DNA of 64,000 nt from assembly GCF_014805685.1 (NCBI RefSeq), contig NC_060901.1, positions 17,587,905 through 17,651,904 on the forward strand. Direction: 5' to 3'. This DNA is from Silurus meridionalis. Taxonomy: Eukaryota; Chordata; Actinopteri; Siluriformes; Siluridae. The position numbers were made by a program, and so were the translations under genes. Positions 23,991-34,845 of the stretch are shown here, one piece after another (the stretch's first letter is position 1; each line of letters starts with the position of its first letter). The notes below the pieces were generated by a model. That model was not told the DNA's origin. It saw nothing but the letters and a program-made list of their open reading frames with translations, and made no database searches.

Positions 23991-24361
23991 CTGCATAACA
24001 TTATAGATAGCCCTTGTTAAATTTAACGAGGACTTAATTTTACTACTAATAAAAACAGGATATAACATTTTCTATGCTGTGGTGATGCTTTTTATTAGTA
24101 AACCTTCATTAGTAAAATCTTTGGTTTAAATATTTTTTTCATATTACTCAATAAATATACAATATTTATTTTCCAATTCAATTTATTTTTTCAATTCAGT
24201 TTTATTTGTATATTGCTTTTAATAATGGAAATTGTCCTAAAGAAGCTTTCCAGAGATAAAAATATAAAATAATGTAAAAGTTTGTTCCTTTCAGAAACTC
24301 AAGCTGCATCTAAACACTTTGGAAACACGCCTGAGTGTTCACGCTCTTAAATAATGTGTGT

Positions 24362-24612
24362 ACTTTCTTTCGGCTTCTCCCGTTAGGGGTTGCCACAGCG
24401 GATTATCCTTATTCATGATCCACATGTTCGATTTAGCACACGCTGGATGCCCTTCCTAACGCAACCCTCCCCATTTATCCAGGCTTGGGACCGGCACTAA
24501 GAGTGCACTGGCTTGTGCCCTAATGGCTGGGGTTGGTTCCCTGACCGGGGATCAAACCCGGGCCACAGTGGTGAGAGCACCGCATCCTAACCACTAGACC
24601 ACCAGGGAACCT
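24362..24612 (-). mobile_element. tRNA-Glu-derived SINE with RTE-derived body
   Basis: On the minus strand the element starts with a tRNA-Glu-like head (24538-24608: CCTGGTGGTCTAGTGGTTAG A-box region, GGGTTTGATCCCC B box). Next come about 130 bp matching the 5' end of the RTE element (CCAGCCATTAGGGCACAAGC, then GGAAGGGCATCCAGCG). It ends with the RTE 3' terminus (AATCCGCTGTGGC ... CCGAAAGAAAG). A 20-bp duplication, GCTCTT(A/G)AA(T/C)AATG..., lies at 24342-24361 and 24613-24632. It is transcribed in principle by pol III and mobilised in trans by the RTE, whose tail it shares. Confidence 0.88.
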
Positions 24613-24689
24613 TGCTCTTGAACAATGTGTGTAATCAGTCATAATGAACTATGCTCGCAGATGGGTCTTCTTCAAAAAACTTCCAATGA

Positions 24690-24805
24690 TCTTATTCATA
24701 CAACAAAGCAGTTAAGGACCTTGCTTGAGGGACCAGCAGTGGAAGAATTTTAACTCATGACCTTCTGATCATACGTTCAATATCTTAATCACTGAGTTAC
24801 CCCTT
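24690..24805 (-). mobile_element. tRNA-derived SINE-like fragment (family S2)
   Basis: On the minus strand GGGTAACTCAGTGATTAAG resembles a tRNA A box, followed by a degenerate B-box region. Related pieces occur at 26225-26290, 39456-39570 and 61355-61490, each ending near the motif CTCAAGGG(C/A)CC. Confidence 0.5.
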
Positions 24806-25610
24806 TCCCATTGACTGGTGCGAGGAGAATTGCCTGATGGGTTTTTGCTTCTACTCAATCAAACAAACTTCACAGAGCACCATGTTAAGGCTCAGCTAGG
24901 TGTGCTTGTGTGCAGCCACATATTCCAGTTACCCGGTTAAAAGAAAATGTGGTTTGGGATGAATTTAAGACTATGTTCTTGGGGTAATTGATTATTCCTA
25001 CACACTCCCAAGATCTTGGGGTTATCTTATGGAGATTACATAACTATTTATAATATTAATTAGCAGCAGCCAATAATGAGGGCTGTCCTGAGGTCACAGA
25101 CCAGTGGAACTCACATCAAACCCAATAAGTGTGTGATTGGGTGGATGGAATTATTGTATCTGGGCTTCTACTTGGGCTATTGGTCATAAGCAGCAATTGC
25201 AGCCGGCCTGAGACCCAAGACCAAAATATTTTATTTACAGACTAATGTATCAAACAGAGGACTGGGGTTAGGAGTTCAAACTCGCCATAACACCTGCGGT
25301 CTTATTAAAGTAGTTGGGCTCATGACAATTTTATTAGATATCAATCAGTGTTTGACTCATTAAGATCATTCTTTTAATACATTGGTGTGCTACCTACTAT
25401 AATAAATCATAGTACTTTAGATAATTAAGTACATCTGAAGAATACAGTACACATACCTTTGTACTTTTACTTAGGTGAAAGATTAGAGAGCTATTTCACT
25501 TTTACTGGAGTAAAACTATTGAACACTCAGTTGTCTTTTAGTTTGCCATCCTGTCTATTCAGTTACATTTTTCCTTAAACATTTTGACATTAAAAGAGAG
25601 GAGACATTAC

Positions 25611-25727
25611 CTGTGTAGAAGTGAGGAGTCTTCATCTTTAAATTTAAGAGGAGTAACCATAGATGCATCACTCTTCATAGAGATACAGCTGGGAACCAGT
25701 AATTCTGATGTCTTTCCCTGGACTTTA
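25611..25727 (-). CDS. NLRC3-like gene, N-terminal repeat exon 1
   Basis: This 117-nt exon (39 codons) lies between a TTTTGCAG acceptor and a GTAATG donor, phase 2 at both ends. It encodes KVQGKTSELLVPSCISMKSD, then ASMVTPLKFKDEDSSLLHR. The PSCISMKSDASM core is the short peptide repeat that fish NLR-C proteins carry in tandem before FISNA; its function is unknown. It is a paralogous copy of the exon at 23874-23990, with the same length and phase, so it arose by exon duplication. Confidence 0.8.
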
Positions 25728-25921
25728 CTGCAAAACAGTGTAGACAGCCCTTTAGAGTTTTTTGCTAACCAATGTTACTTAAAAAAAAATCTACATTAAA
25801 CTAAATAAAAAAATTTAAGTTAGGCTTTCGATAAAAGCTATGGTGGAATTATTCTTCTCATATGCACTCTAAATAATTTGGATACATTTAATTACAAGTA
25901 CACAAGGAGATTTTTGGTTAC

Positions 25922-25959
25922 TTGTTTTTAGAGTGTTTGTCCAGCTCAGGTATCTCCAT
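25922..25959 (-). CDS. NLRC3-like gene, first coding exon
   Basis: The coding part of exon 1 is an ATG with a good Kozak context (A at -3, G at +4), followed by MEIPELDKHSKN and two bases of the next codon before a GTAACC donor. This start was chosen because it ends in phase 2, exactly what the next exon (25611-25727) requires. The exon continues into 5' UTR at higher coordinates; no promoter could be placed. A short charged N-terminal exon is usual for this family. The phase match is direct evidence, but no transcript supports it. Confidence 0.6.
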
Positions 25960-27462
25960 CTTCCTTTAGTAACGTGTGCACAAACACAGCTGAGTCCTGG
26001 AGAGTATTTTTGCTTCAGGATATTATACCCCTAGAAATACAAAGACAAATGTGCAGTGCATGTTTTGCCTTCAACTGAAAAAGTATTTCTGTTTCCTCGT
26101 AACCTCATTAAACGTTATACTGTACATTCATCATTGCTGTGCAAGTAAAGCTAAAGGAGTTCGTACTTGTCCCTTGTACATTGAAATAATCTCTTCACAT
26201 GCCCAAGAGATGTTTGGAAACTCAGGTTAGAGCACAGGGTATAGAGTTTGGCTATAATACAGCACCCCTGGGTTAAGACCCTTGCTAAAGGGCCCAAAAG
26301 TCCTCTACATCTGCCTTTTTCATCCCAACCACCTGCATGTCTTCACTCACCAAATCCATAAAGCTCCTCTTTGGTTTACCTCTTTTTCTCCCTCCTGGTG
26401 GCTCCATCCTCAGCATTCATCTCCCAATATATGCCATGTCCCTCCTCGGCACATGTCAAAACTATCTCAATCGCGCCTCCCTCACCTTGTCCCAAAAACG
26501 TCCTACATGCGCTGTCCCTCTAATAAACTACTTTCTAATCCTGTCCATCCTCGTCACTCCCAACAAAAACCCCAACATCTGCAGTTCTGCTACCTCCAGC
26601 TCCACCTCCTGTCTTTTAGTCAATACCACTGTCTCTAAACCATACAACATTGCAGGTCTCTCTACTTTCCCTTTTTTTCAGCCCCTGTCTGACCTCTTCC
26701 CTAAACCTCACACTACAGTCTTCCTCTTTCAGTTTCCACCATCTTATTCTTCTTTTAGTCCTCACTATCCTGCTCTTCTTCTTCCTTCCGATGCTGTCTA
26801 GCTACACTGTCCACTGCCAACGCCTTACAGTCTCCAATCTCCTTCAGGTTGCATCTCCTACATAGAACATAGTCCACCTATGTGCACCTTCCTCCACTCT
26901 TAAACGTCACCCTATGATCCTCCATCTTCTTAAAGTAAGTGTTCACCACTGCCATTTCTATCCTTTTAGCAAAATCTACCACCATCTGCCGTTCCACATT
27001 CCTCTCCTTAAAACCATACCTACCATAACCTCCTCATCACCTCTGTTCCCTTCACCTACATGCCCATTTACGTCTGCCCCAATCACCAATCTTACATTCC
27101 TAGGTTCACCTTCTACCACTTAATCTAACTCACTCCAGAATGTTTCCTTCTCCTCCATCTCACAACCCAGTTGTGGAGCATAAGCACTCATGACGTTTAT
27201 CATCACCCCTTCTACTTCCAGCTTCACGTTCATCACCAGATCAGAAACTCTCTTCACCTCCACTACACTTCTACTGTACTCTTCTTTCAGAATCACACCT
27301 ACACCATTTATCTTTCCATCCACACCATGAAAGAACAGTTTAAAGCCACCTCCAATGCTCCTGCTCTTACTCCATTTCCACTTGGTCTCCTGAACACACA
27401 CCATATCTACCCTTCTCCTCTCCATCATATCAGCTATCTCGCTCCCTTAACCAGTCATAGTA

Positions 27463-28247
27463 CAGTCGAACCCACTTATCTCAACCTCGGTTAACTCGCC
27501 AACCCTATTAAGTCGACGTTTTTGAAGTGGAGCCGCCAAATTTTCCCTTTGTTTAAGCATTTTTTTATCGGTTAAGTACATTTTTTTATGTCGCCGAACC
27601 GTAATCAAGTCAAGCTGATCACACACACCTGACTCTCATTCACTTACTCATCCCATCTCCTAGATCGTATGTGTTGGTTCATGGCTGTCTGTGTAATCGT
27701 GTATCACGCTATGTACCCTTCTTCTCGGACTCCGCATTCTCTCAACTGCACCCCGGATTACCCCGATCCTGCTGTTTTCCATGTTCACGCTGTCTGAACC
27801 ACGTTTATTCGTTGCTGCCCAGTGCTGGGCTTTCCATAGCATGGATCCGTGGATTCTCTACACGAATTGTCTCTGTTTCACAGAACTTCGTGGACTGCGC
27901 TCCCACCACTGGATATTACTGCTTCGCTACAAGTATTGGTGGATTATCTCCTGAGTATTCTCAATAAACTTTGTTTGCGTTTACTTCGGCTTCTGCCTCC
28001 TTATACGCAGTACAGGTTATCTCGATCCGCATGACCAATCAATCAAATCGCGGCAACGCTGTTGTGTAAAAAAACCTCCAAAAACACGTGCATGCACATT
28101 CTCATTTAATAACGCACATCATGTACATAAAGAAATTTCAAGCACGTTAATATATTGCCGCCATATTGGTTTTCGTTTGTCTCGATCATCGGTTATCTCG
28201 GCGCTTTTTGGCGTCCCCTAGGCCGGCGACATAACCGGGTTCCACTG
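27463..28247 (-). mobile_element. Pogo-like DNA element nested in RTE copy D
   Basis: TIRs CAGTCGAACCCACTTATCTC and GGTTCCACTG in inverted orientation, with TA on each side (27461-27462, 28248-28249). It is the same subfamily as 6453-7218. Its middle (about 27590-28025) resembles the LTR family in plus orientation and carries an AATAAA near 27963. Confidence 0.8.
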
Positions 28248-28447
28248 TACCAACATTTAAAGTACCAAATCTAACCTCCACTCTATGACACTTCTCCTTT
28301 CCCTGGTGTCTCTGTAGACGTCTTCCTACTCTCCTTCTCCTCCTTCGGCAAACAGTAGCCCAATTAGCACCGGTATCCTGTTGGCTAACAATACCTGTGG
28401 CGGTCGTTGACCGATCCGGTATGAATTTCTCTTTCGCAATCCACATA

Positions 28448-29192
28448 CAGTGGTACCCTGCTTATCGACCTTAAACCGTTCCTTAAAACCGGTCGAAATG
28501 CGAAAAGGTCGAAGAGCGAATGTAATTATCCCATAAGTAATAATGGAAAACCAATTAATCCGTTCCCGACCTCCACCGATACCCATTTATTAAAAATTTT
28601 TGCCCTGTTTTTAGCAGTATTAATACTAAATAATACAGGTACATAAATAATACTGTATATAATCGTTATGCAGCGTAATGAGCGGAGGCAAAGCCGGAGC
28701 ACAGTTCGCTTTGGTTTAACAAAAACACGGAGAGTTTAACACAAAAATACACACACGGCAGTCCATAGAATCCCGACAAACAAGAGGAAGAAACGCATAG
28801 GAATATGTGTGACAGGGAAAACACAGACAAACATGAACCAAACACCTTCACATACCAACAATAACCGACAAGGAGTGTGGATGAATGAGCTGTTTATATA
28901 GGAGCTGGGGATGAGTGAATAATAAGCCCTAGGTGTGCATGGTTGAAGCCGGGGGCTTCAGGGAAAGCAGAGGTTTTGACAGCCGCCGAAGGGGACGTGG
29001 CAGGTGGATTTCTGACAATAATACAGTAAAAAGTATAAATTAAAAACATTACAAAAGTAACAAAAAAAAAATGCTCCACGTGGGTCGATAAGCGGGCATC
29101 TGTTCGTTCAGTGGGTGCAAATTTCGGTCGAAAAACAGTTCGCTAAGCGAAAAGGTCGATGTCCGAGCCGGGCGATAAGCGGGGTACCACTG
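28448..29192. mobile_element. Pogo-like DNA element nested in RTE copy D, with LTR
   Basis: TIRs CAGTGGTACCCTGCTTATCG and CGATAAGCGGGGTACCACTG are nearly perfect inverted copies, flanked by TA. Without the LTR at 28664-29017 it is about 390 bp and non-coding. Confidence 0.85.
28664..29017 (-). mobile_element. Solo LTR (354 bp), LTR family 1
   Basis: On the minus strand it begins TGTCAGAAATCCACCTGCC and ends GCATAACG, with a TATATAAAC box. A 5-bp duplication ATAAT flanks it (28659-28663, 29018-29022). This is the third-level insertion: LTR in pogo-like element in RTE. Confidence 0.85.
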
Positions 29193-29646
29193 TATTTAAT
29201 TTAGCACATGTTTTACGCTGGATGCCCTTCCTAACGCAACCCTTCCAATTTATTGGGACTTGGGACTGGCACTAATAGTGTACTGGCTTGTGCAACACCA
29301 ATGGCTGGGTTACTCTTGAAATGCTTATACTGTAGCTAATCTGATAATGACCACTAAATGCTCTTGTTTTCTTGTGAACTAGACATAACAAAAACATAGC
29401 AAAGGTTCCATTTAGTGTCCTGATGATTTACATCATTTAAACCACCATTATTACTTTAAAACATTTACAAGAATTTTTTGTGTTCATGCTCTATGTTGCA
29501 TCCATATTTCTTCATGTCCATGTTGCTTAAAGTATTAAAAACAGGAAGTATTATTATATGGTACATTTAGAACAGATAGAAATGTGCGATTTAGTTGCAA
29601 TTAAATATTAAATTTGATTGATAACCTCTGTACAATAATACATACA

Positions 29647-29649
<3 letters not shown>

Positions 29650-29710
<61 letters not shown>

Positions 29711-29833
29711 CATAGTATATCTTTTACTCCTCATTACATCTGCACTATTTTTATCTATATGTATCTTTATATCTTTATATCCTTACTGTACATTCTGCCC
29801 AACATTTCACATTCATGTATATACGTGTATATA

Positions 29834-29926
<93 letters not shown>
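29650..29926. repeat. (AT)n and (GT)n microsatellites
   Basis: (AT)n at 29650-29708, (GT)n at about 29834-29859 and a second (AT)n at 29859-29926. The reading frames over these tracts are artefacts. Confidence 0.95.
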
Positions 29927-29929
<3 letters not shown>

Positions 29930-30178
29930 GACTTGTTTATTCAGTTTGCACATCTGCACATTTCCTCATCAATGCCACAGCCTTAAAACATCTATCTGTA
30001 CTTCTTAATAATGTCCACACATCTCTGCGCTGTTATAGTCTTTATATTTATTCACATGCTGTACATATGCTACATATATTTCTTCACTATTTGGACGATT
30101 GCTACTTTTTGCAATTCTGGTAGATGCCAAACTGCATTTAATTGCTGTGTACCTGTACAATGCCATGATAATAAGTAT

Positions 30179-30191
30179 TTATCTATCTATG

Positions 30192-30238
<47 letters not shown>

Positions 30239-30268
30239 TGTTTGTTTGTTCGTTCGTTTGTTCGTTAA
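30179..30268. repeat. (ATCT)n then (GTTC/GTTT)n microsatellite
   Basis: About 15 ATCT units at 30179-30239 followed by TTGT/TTCG tetranucleotides. Confidence 0.95.
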
Positions 30269-31339
30269 TATCATGATATGTGACACTAAAACAGGTAGAA
30301 GTAATAATTACTTTTTACTTAAGTACATGTCAGAGCCAATACTTCTTTACTTTCACTTGAGTAAAAAAGTATAATCAGTACTTCAACTTTTATTCGAGTA
30401 TTTTAAAACATGAGTATCTGTACTTCTACTTAAGTAAAGGATGTGTGTACTTTTGCCACCTCTGATAATAACCATAATTATTTGTGGCAGCTACCACAAA
30501 TGGACATTCCAGCTGCCACAAATGGTTATCCATTATCCATCTATTTTTATTATCTAGAACATGCTCTTATGTCGAATAAACAAGAACATTAACTACTTAT
30601 CGCAAGGAAACAACGTTTGTTATGTCAAAATCACGAGAAAATGAAGAAGTTATATTGAGAAAACAGCTTATGTCCAAATCACAAGAAAACAAGAAAAATT
30701 ATTATATTGCATGGCCTCTTAGGACTGTTTTTCCTTTAGGTTCAGTTACAATATACTGAGCACACCTTTTTCTTATATAGATTTATATGTAACATATAGA
30801 TCACTTACCTTGAGGCAGCATTCTTCGTTTGTGTGGCATTAATATCACGGTTTTTGCTTTAAAGTCTTCCTGTTTTCTCATTTGAACCACTGGTTAGAAT
30901 GATGGTGGAGAAAGACACTTTTACTTTCATTATGTGTAATGTTTCTTTGGAAGGAAGTTAACTCTTTGTGCTCTTTTTCAATTCTTTTGAGAAGTAAATA
31001 GAAAATGAATATACATTTAAAATGTATAAACCGATGGATAGATAGATTAGCAGGTCTTCCCAAAGTCTTTACTTTTTAGGGATTTGCCATTTTTTAAAGG
31101 CAAATATTGGAAGGTTTTCTTGTTATGTTATGACATCAATGACATCATCATTGTTCTGAAGGGATGAAGGGCTTAGCCACACTTGAATAGAAAAAAATTG
31201 GCACCAGTTATAAAAATAATTTATGGTATTATAATATTTATATCTTAAAAAAAACATGAAAACATAATTCTGATAAATATTCTGCAAAAAAGATGTGCTT
31301 AGATTTGTAAATCAGTTCTCCAAAGAGTCTAACTCAGAT

Positions 31340-31770
31340 CTATTAATGTGTGCAGCGGACCAATCAGAGGACAGAAAAATGCTGATGCTACTCTGGGCCA
31401 GCTAGCTGGCCCTGTGAAGCGAATATGAAATTTGATTGGTTAAAGAAACAGAGCTATTTATTAAGGAGTCTATGGTAAAAGGGCCAGCAGAACAGACTTT
31501 GAAGGCCCTGGTCAGATTAGATTGACATGGGAGCACATAGAGGCTGAAATCTGATTGGACAAAAAATCCAACATCCACATACACGTACTGGAAGCAGTGC
31601 AGCCAAAAGATATGCTACGAAATGAAGAGAATAAACTGTTGGGAATAAATGTATACAATTTTATGGAACAAATACTAGAATTTAGGTTGTAAATGTAGGT
31701 CAGTGCTTCTGATAGTGCTTAGGCCAGCAGAGAAGGCTTTGCTAGCCCTGACCACCCGCCACTGCTATAT
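31340..31770 (-). repeat. Dispersed repeat, family R1 (inverted copy)
   Basis: The reverse complement of the repeat at 22060-22460, sharing GGCCAGCTAGCTGGCCCTG and ATCCACATACACGTACTGGA. It is less eroded at its right end (CCACCCGCCACTGC). Confidence 0.65.
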
Positions 31771-31910
31771 AGAATAGAATAGAATGTAATGAGCATATAC
31801 ATTTTAGAGGAGTGGTGCATAATAATCAGAAAATATGTGTTCTGTATTAGTAGGATAGGCCTTTAAATGCTTTATACAAAATATTAATAAAAAGCAATGT
31901 GTGTGCTGAA

Positions 31911-31912
<2 letters not shown>

Positions 31913-31970
<58 letters not shown>
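31913..31970. repeat. (AT)n microsatellite
   Basis: Uninterrupted TA repeat of about 29 units. Confidence 0.95.
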
Positions 31971-31972
<2 letters not shown>

Positions 31973-32074
31973 TATATAGCAAAAGAAGGATACAGTAAAT
32001 TTTGAAAAAAGTTGTCTTTTATAAAGCATGGAATGGATTGGATTGCAAATTTGGATTTGTTAATAAAATAAAGG

Positions 32075-32130
32075 AAGAATAGAATAGAATAGAATAGAAT
32101 AGAATAGAATAGAATAGAATAGAATAGAAT
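32075..32130. repeat. (AGAAT)n microsatellite
   Basis: Eleven perfect pentamers, the same unit as at 5605-5645. Confidence 0.95.
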
Positions 32131-32155
32131 GCATTGTTATTCTTGCAATGCTTAT

Positions 32156-32640
32156 CTTCTGCTTCTTTCGGTTTCTGCCATTAGGGGTCGCAACAGCGGA
32201 TCCATACCCACCTGTCCTCTACATCTGCCACTTTCAAACCAACCACCTGCATGTCTTCCCTCACCACATCCATAAACCTCCTCTTTGGTCTTCCTCTTTT
32301 CCTCCCTGCTGGTGGCTCCATCCTCAGCATTCTCCTACTGATATACCCCATGTCCCTCCTCTGCACATGTCCAAACCATCTCAATCACACCTCCCTCACC
32401 CTGTCTCCAGAACATCCTACATGCGCTGTCCCTCTAATAAACTTATTTCTAATCCTGTCCATCGTCGTCACTCCCAACAAAAACCTCAACATCTTCAGCT
32501 CTGCTACCTCCAGCTCCACCTCCTGTCTTTTACTCAATGACACTGTCTGTAAGCCATACAACATTGCAGGTCTCACCTAAGTCCTATAAACTTTCCCTTT
32601 CACTCTTCCAGATACACTTCTATCACAATTCACTCCTGCC
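32156..32640 (-). mobile_element. RTE LINE fragment E (5' truncated)
   Basis: On the minus strand it holds the 3' end of the RTE ORF ([40 protein letters not shown]) and the conserved terminus next to GAAAGAAGCAGAAG. It breaks off at 32640, the typical outcome of incomplete reverse transcription. Confidence 0.85.
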
Positions 32641-32803
32641 ACTTGTGTGAGCCACTGGTAAACATTGGAATGCTAGCGTTAACTTATGATTGGCAGCTTG
32701 CCAACATGAGAAATATCTTCTTTGTGTCAAAAGTCTAAAAATCATATTGAAACTTAACTACATATTTGTTTTTGTGTATTCTAGGATAAATAAATTCTAG
32801 TAC

Positions 32804-33115
32804 GTTTAGATTTACATTTGCGGCATTTAGCAGACGCCCTTATCCAGAGCGATGTACAAAAGTGCTTCGAGTCTCTAGCAATGAATAAATCTACACTGGT
32901 ACGCTAAATTACAAACTTAATATAAATATAACTATTGAATTTTACAAAGCAAACTTGGAAAGTGCTAATTTAAGTGTTTCAGGAAGAGGTAGGTCTTCAA
33001 CAGTCTCTTAAAGATAGCCAGAACAGAAAAGAGCCTTGAAGTATACTTACCTCTTTCCCTGAGAGAAGGTGGTACCAGTCGAGCAGTGCTGGAGGATCTC
33101 AGACAGCGTGCTGTA
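32804..33115 (+). repeat. Dispersed MITE-like repeat, family R2
   Basis: It begins TTACATTTGCGGCATTTAGC, AGACGCCCTTATCCAGAGCG. A copy with both inverted ends lies at 63308-63537 and a broken one at 56521-57290. Non-coding. Confidence 0.65.
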
Positions 33116-33419
33116 AGTGGGACCGCCATGGTACTTTAGTTCTTGATAAAGTGCTCATAAAAATTTGCAAAACCCCAGATATCTTTGTAGTTCTTTTACA
33201 TTTGATGACACGGCCCATTCCGTTACAGCTTTAAAATTACTCTGGTCCATCTTTACTCCCCGTCAGCTGATGATATATCCCAGGTAGGTGACTGACTCTA
33301 TGTGGGTCACCTTTCTTTGTGTGACAGAATGAATGAGGTTCAGGTGGTGATTGACACTCCTGACCACCAATCAGTAGCGAGCAGGCACTATTTAGAGTGG
33401 GTTGGTTTGAGCCTGGCAT

Positions 33420-34840
33420 GTGTCACGCCCGGATCCTCCCCTTTTGCGGTTGCTAAAGACATTTCAGGTATGTGCTGCTAGTATGTAGCGTTGGCTAATA
33501 AGTTTTTCTTTGCTCATTGCACTAATGGCTCATTTGTGTATCCTTAGCCTGTCTTTTCAGTGTGTGTCCCTGTTGGATGCTGCTTTGGATCTGTTTATTG
33601 CCCTCCCTGCAGGTATGAGGAAGTTGTTTAGCAATGTTTAGCTTTAACGCGTGTCAGGTGGCGTGAGTAATGTGCAGTCCTTGAATTTCAGTTTAACAGC
33701 AGGTTATTTGAAGGCTGCGTATCCTGAGCGGTGAATTGATTCTCAGGAACTTATCTATCCGCGTTTGGTAAGTTGCTTCGGTTTGTTAGGGGGAATTACA
33801 GCATGTAGTTGCGCAATTACTTGTGTCATTTATATCTTGTATCATTGTTTGTATTATAGGATCCTCCTTCTCTCCTATCCTCCTTCTCTCCTTCTCTTCT
33901 TTTCGTCCTGGGTGATTATTGCTGCGATTCGACTTTTCCTCGCTGCGTGCCGAGTGAACAACCTCGGCTTACAACTATTTAAAAGGGAATTCTGCTGCTG
34001 CCATTTGGCTTCTGTGATTTGTTTTAACCGGTATTGTCTGGTCTACTGTGGGGTCGAGCAACGTGCAAGTATCGGGGCTGTCTTGAAGACGACGTGGCCG
34101 CTCCTTTTGGGTTTTGCTTCCTCAACCTTTTAATCAAGTTCTTCATTGGTTTTGTTTAAGCGGTGTATATGGTGAATCATATTGTGCTTGGTGACTATCC
34201 ATCATATTACGGTGGAATTGTGACCTTAATTCGCTGTTTCCTTCCTTTCTGTCTGAGATTTATTTTGCTTTTGGTTTCTTTCAGGAGCTGGGGTCCCACG
34301 GGTGAAAGGTCTTTGGTGGTGCTATTTCTACATTTGCTGTACGACACTTTTGACGTGTATGAGTGGGTGTTTTGAGTTCACGGTGAGTTGTGTGGAAGTG
34401 TGCTTTTTGATAATTAGTGCTGATCACTCCGGTGGGTAACTCCAGCCCTGTATGCAATGATTTTATGTTTTGTTCATTTGGAAGTTGTGTAAATTTATTG
34501 TTTAATATTTTGTGTCCGATTGTTTATTTTTTGTTATTTGTGTAATTGTCACTGGACCATATTCACCAGCGAGAACATTTTTTTTGTTTTATATTTTAAA
34601 GCTAAGTTTTCAATAAACTTTGTATTGTTTTATACGATGCCCACGTTTCCTGCCTACACTCAATAATAAGGGAATCGAACTTGTGTGACCTAATAAACTC
34701 TGGGGTTTACTTCTATTTCCTGGGTATAACCCTCCCAGGTGGCGTAGTCGACTTGGTTAGTATATAAAGTTGAGCTTGGTTGTAACGAGCCCTTCGGCTC
34801 TCCCTCCCTGCACCATCCGCACCATTCGCTTTGAACAGTA
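33420..34840. other. Unassigned region, possibly LTR-like
   Basis: GT-rich sequence starting TGTCACGCCCGGATCC, with AATAAA near 34614. It lies beside the Gypsy remnant at 34846-35760, which suggests LTR or untranslated retroelement sequence, but no second LTR or clear duplication was found. Frames at 33765-34133 and 34163-34375 show no domain. Confidence 0.3.
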
Positions 34841-34845
34841 ATAGC

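Larger units (their letters stand above)
2766..25959 (-). pseudogene. NLRC3-like NLR receptor gene (FISNA-NACHT-LRR), probably a pseudogene
   Basis: Eight exons on the minus strand form one NLR-C type gene: 25922-25959 (start), 25611-25727, 23874-23990, 19458-21235 (FISNA-NACHT), 14784-14978, 10637-10810, 7455-7628 and 2766-2939 (LRRs). I placed each boundary from GT/AG sites. All junctions are phase 2, so the exons join in one frame, which strongly supports the model. In this family the protein is a cytosolic nucleotide-binding immune sensor or regulator, and the fish branch is greatly expanded. The NACHT exon carries a frameshift near 20131 and an in-frame TAA near 19931, so no full protein can be made unless these are assembly errors. 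The final LRR exon has a GTGAG donor, so further LRR or B30.2 exons should lie left of 2766; I found none in 1-2765. NLRC3-like versus NLRP12-like naming is arbitrary for this family. Confidence 0.85.
26293..29311 (-). mobile_element. RTE LINE copy D, split by two nested DNA elements
   Basis: The minus-strand RTE ends at 29311 with the 5'-end motif CCAATGGCTGGGTTA and runs to 26293, lacking the last 60 or so bp and tail. The endonuclease part (MMERRRVDMVCVQETKWKWS) is readable at 27120-27428, but most of the RT core is deleted. Pogo-like elements at 27463-28247 and 28448-29192 interrupt it. Joining the flanks across each gives continuous RTE sequence apart from the TA duplication, which proves nesting. 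Confidence 0.88.

Noticed and set aside
24538..24608. Genuine tRNA-Glu gene
   Set aside because: The tRNA-like part is the head of a SINE with RTE-derived body and target duplications, with base changes including the B box.
29759..30123. Frames encoding IYIYIYIY-type protein
   Set aside because: Translation of the AT and GT microsatellites.
30801..30889. Alternative first exon of the NLR gene on the minus strand (MRKQEDFKAKTVIL..., with a GTAAGT donor)
   Set aside because: Its donor leaves phase 1, which does not fit the phase-2 acceptor of the next exon; the start at 25959 does.
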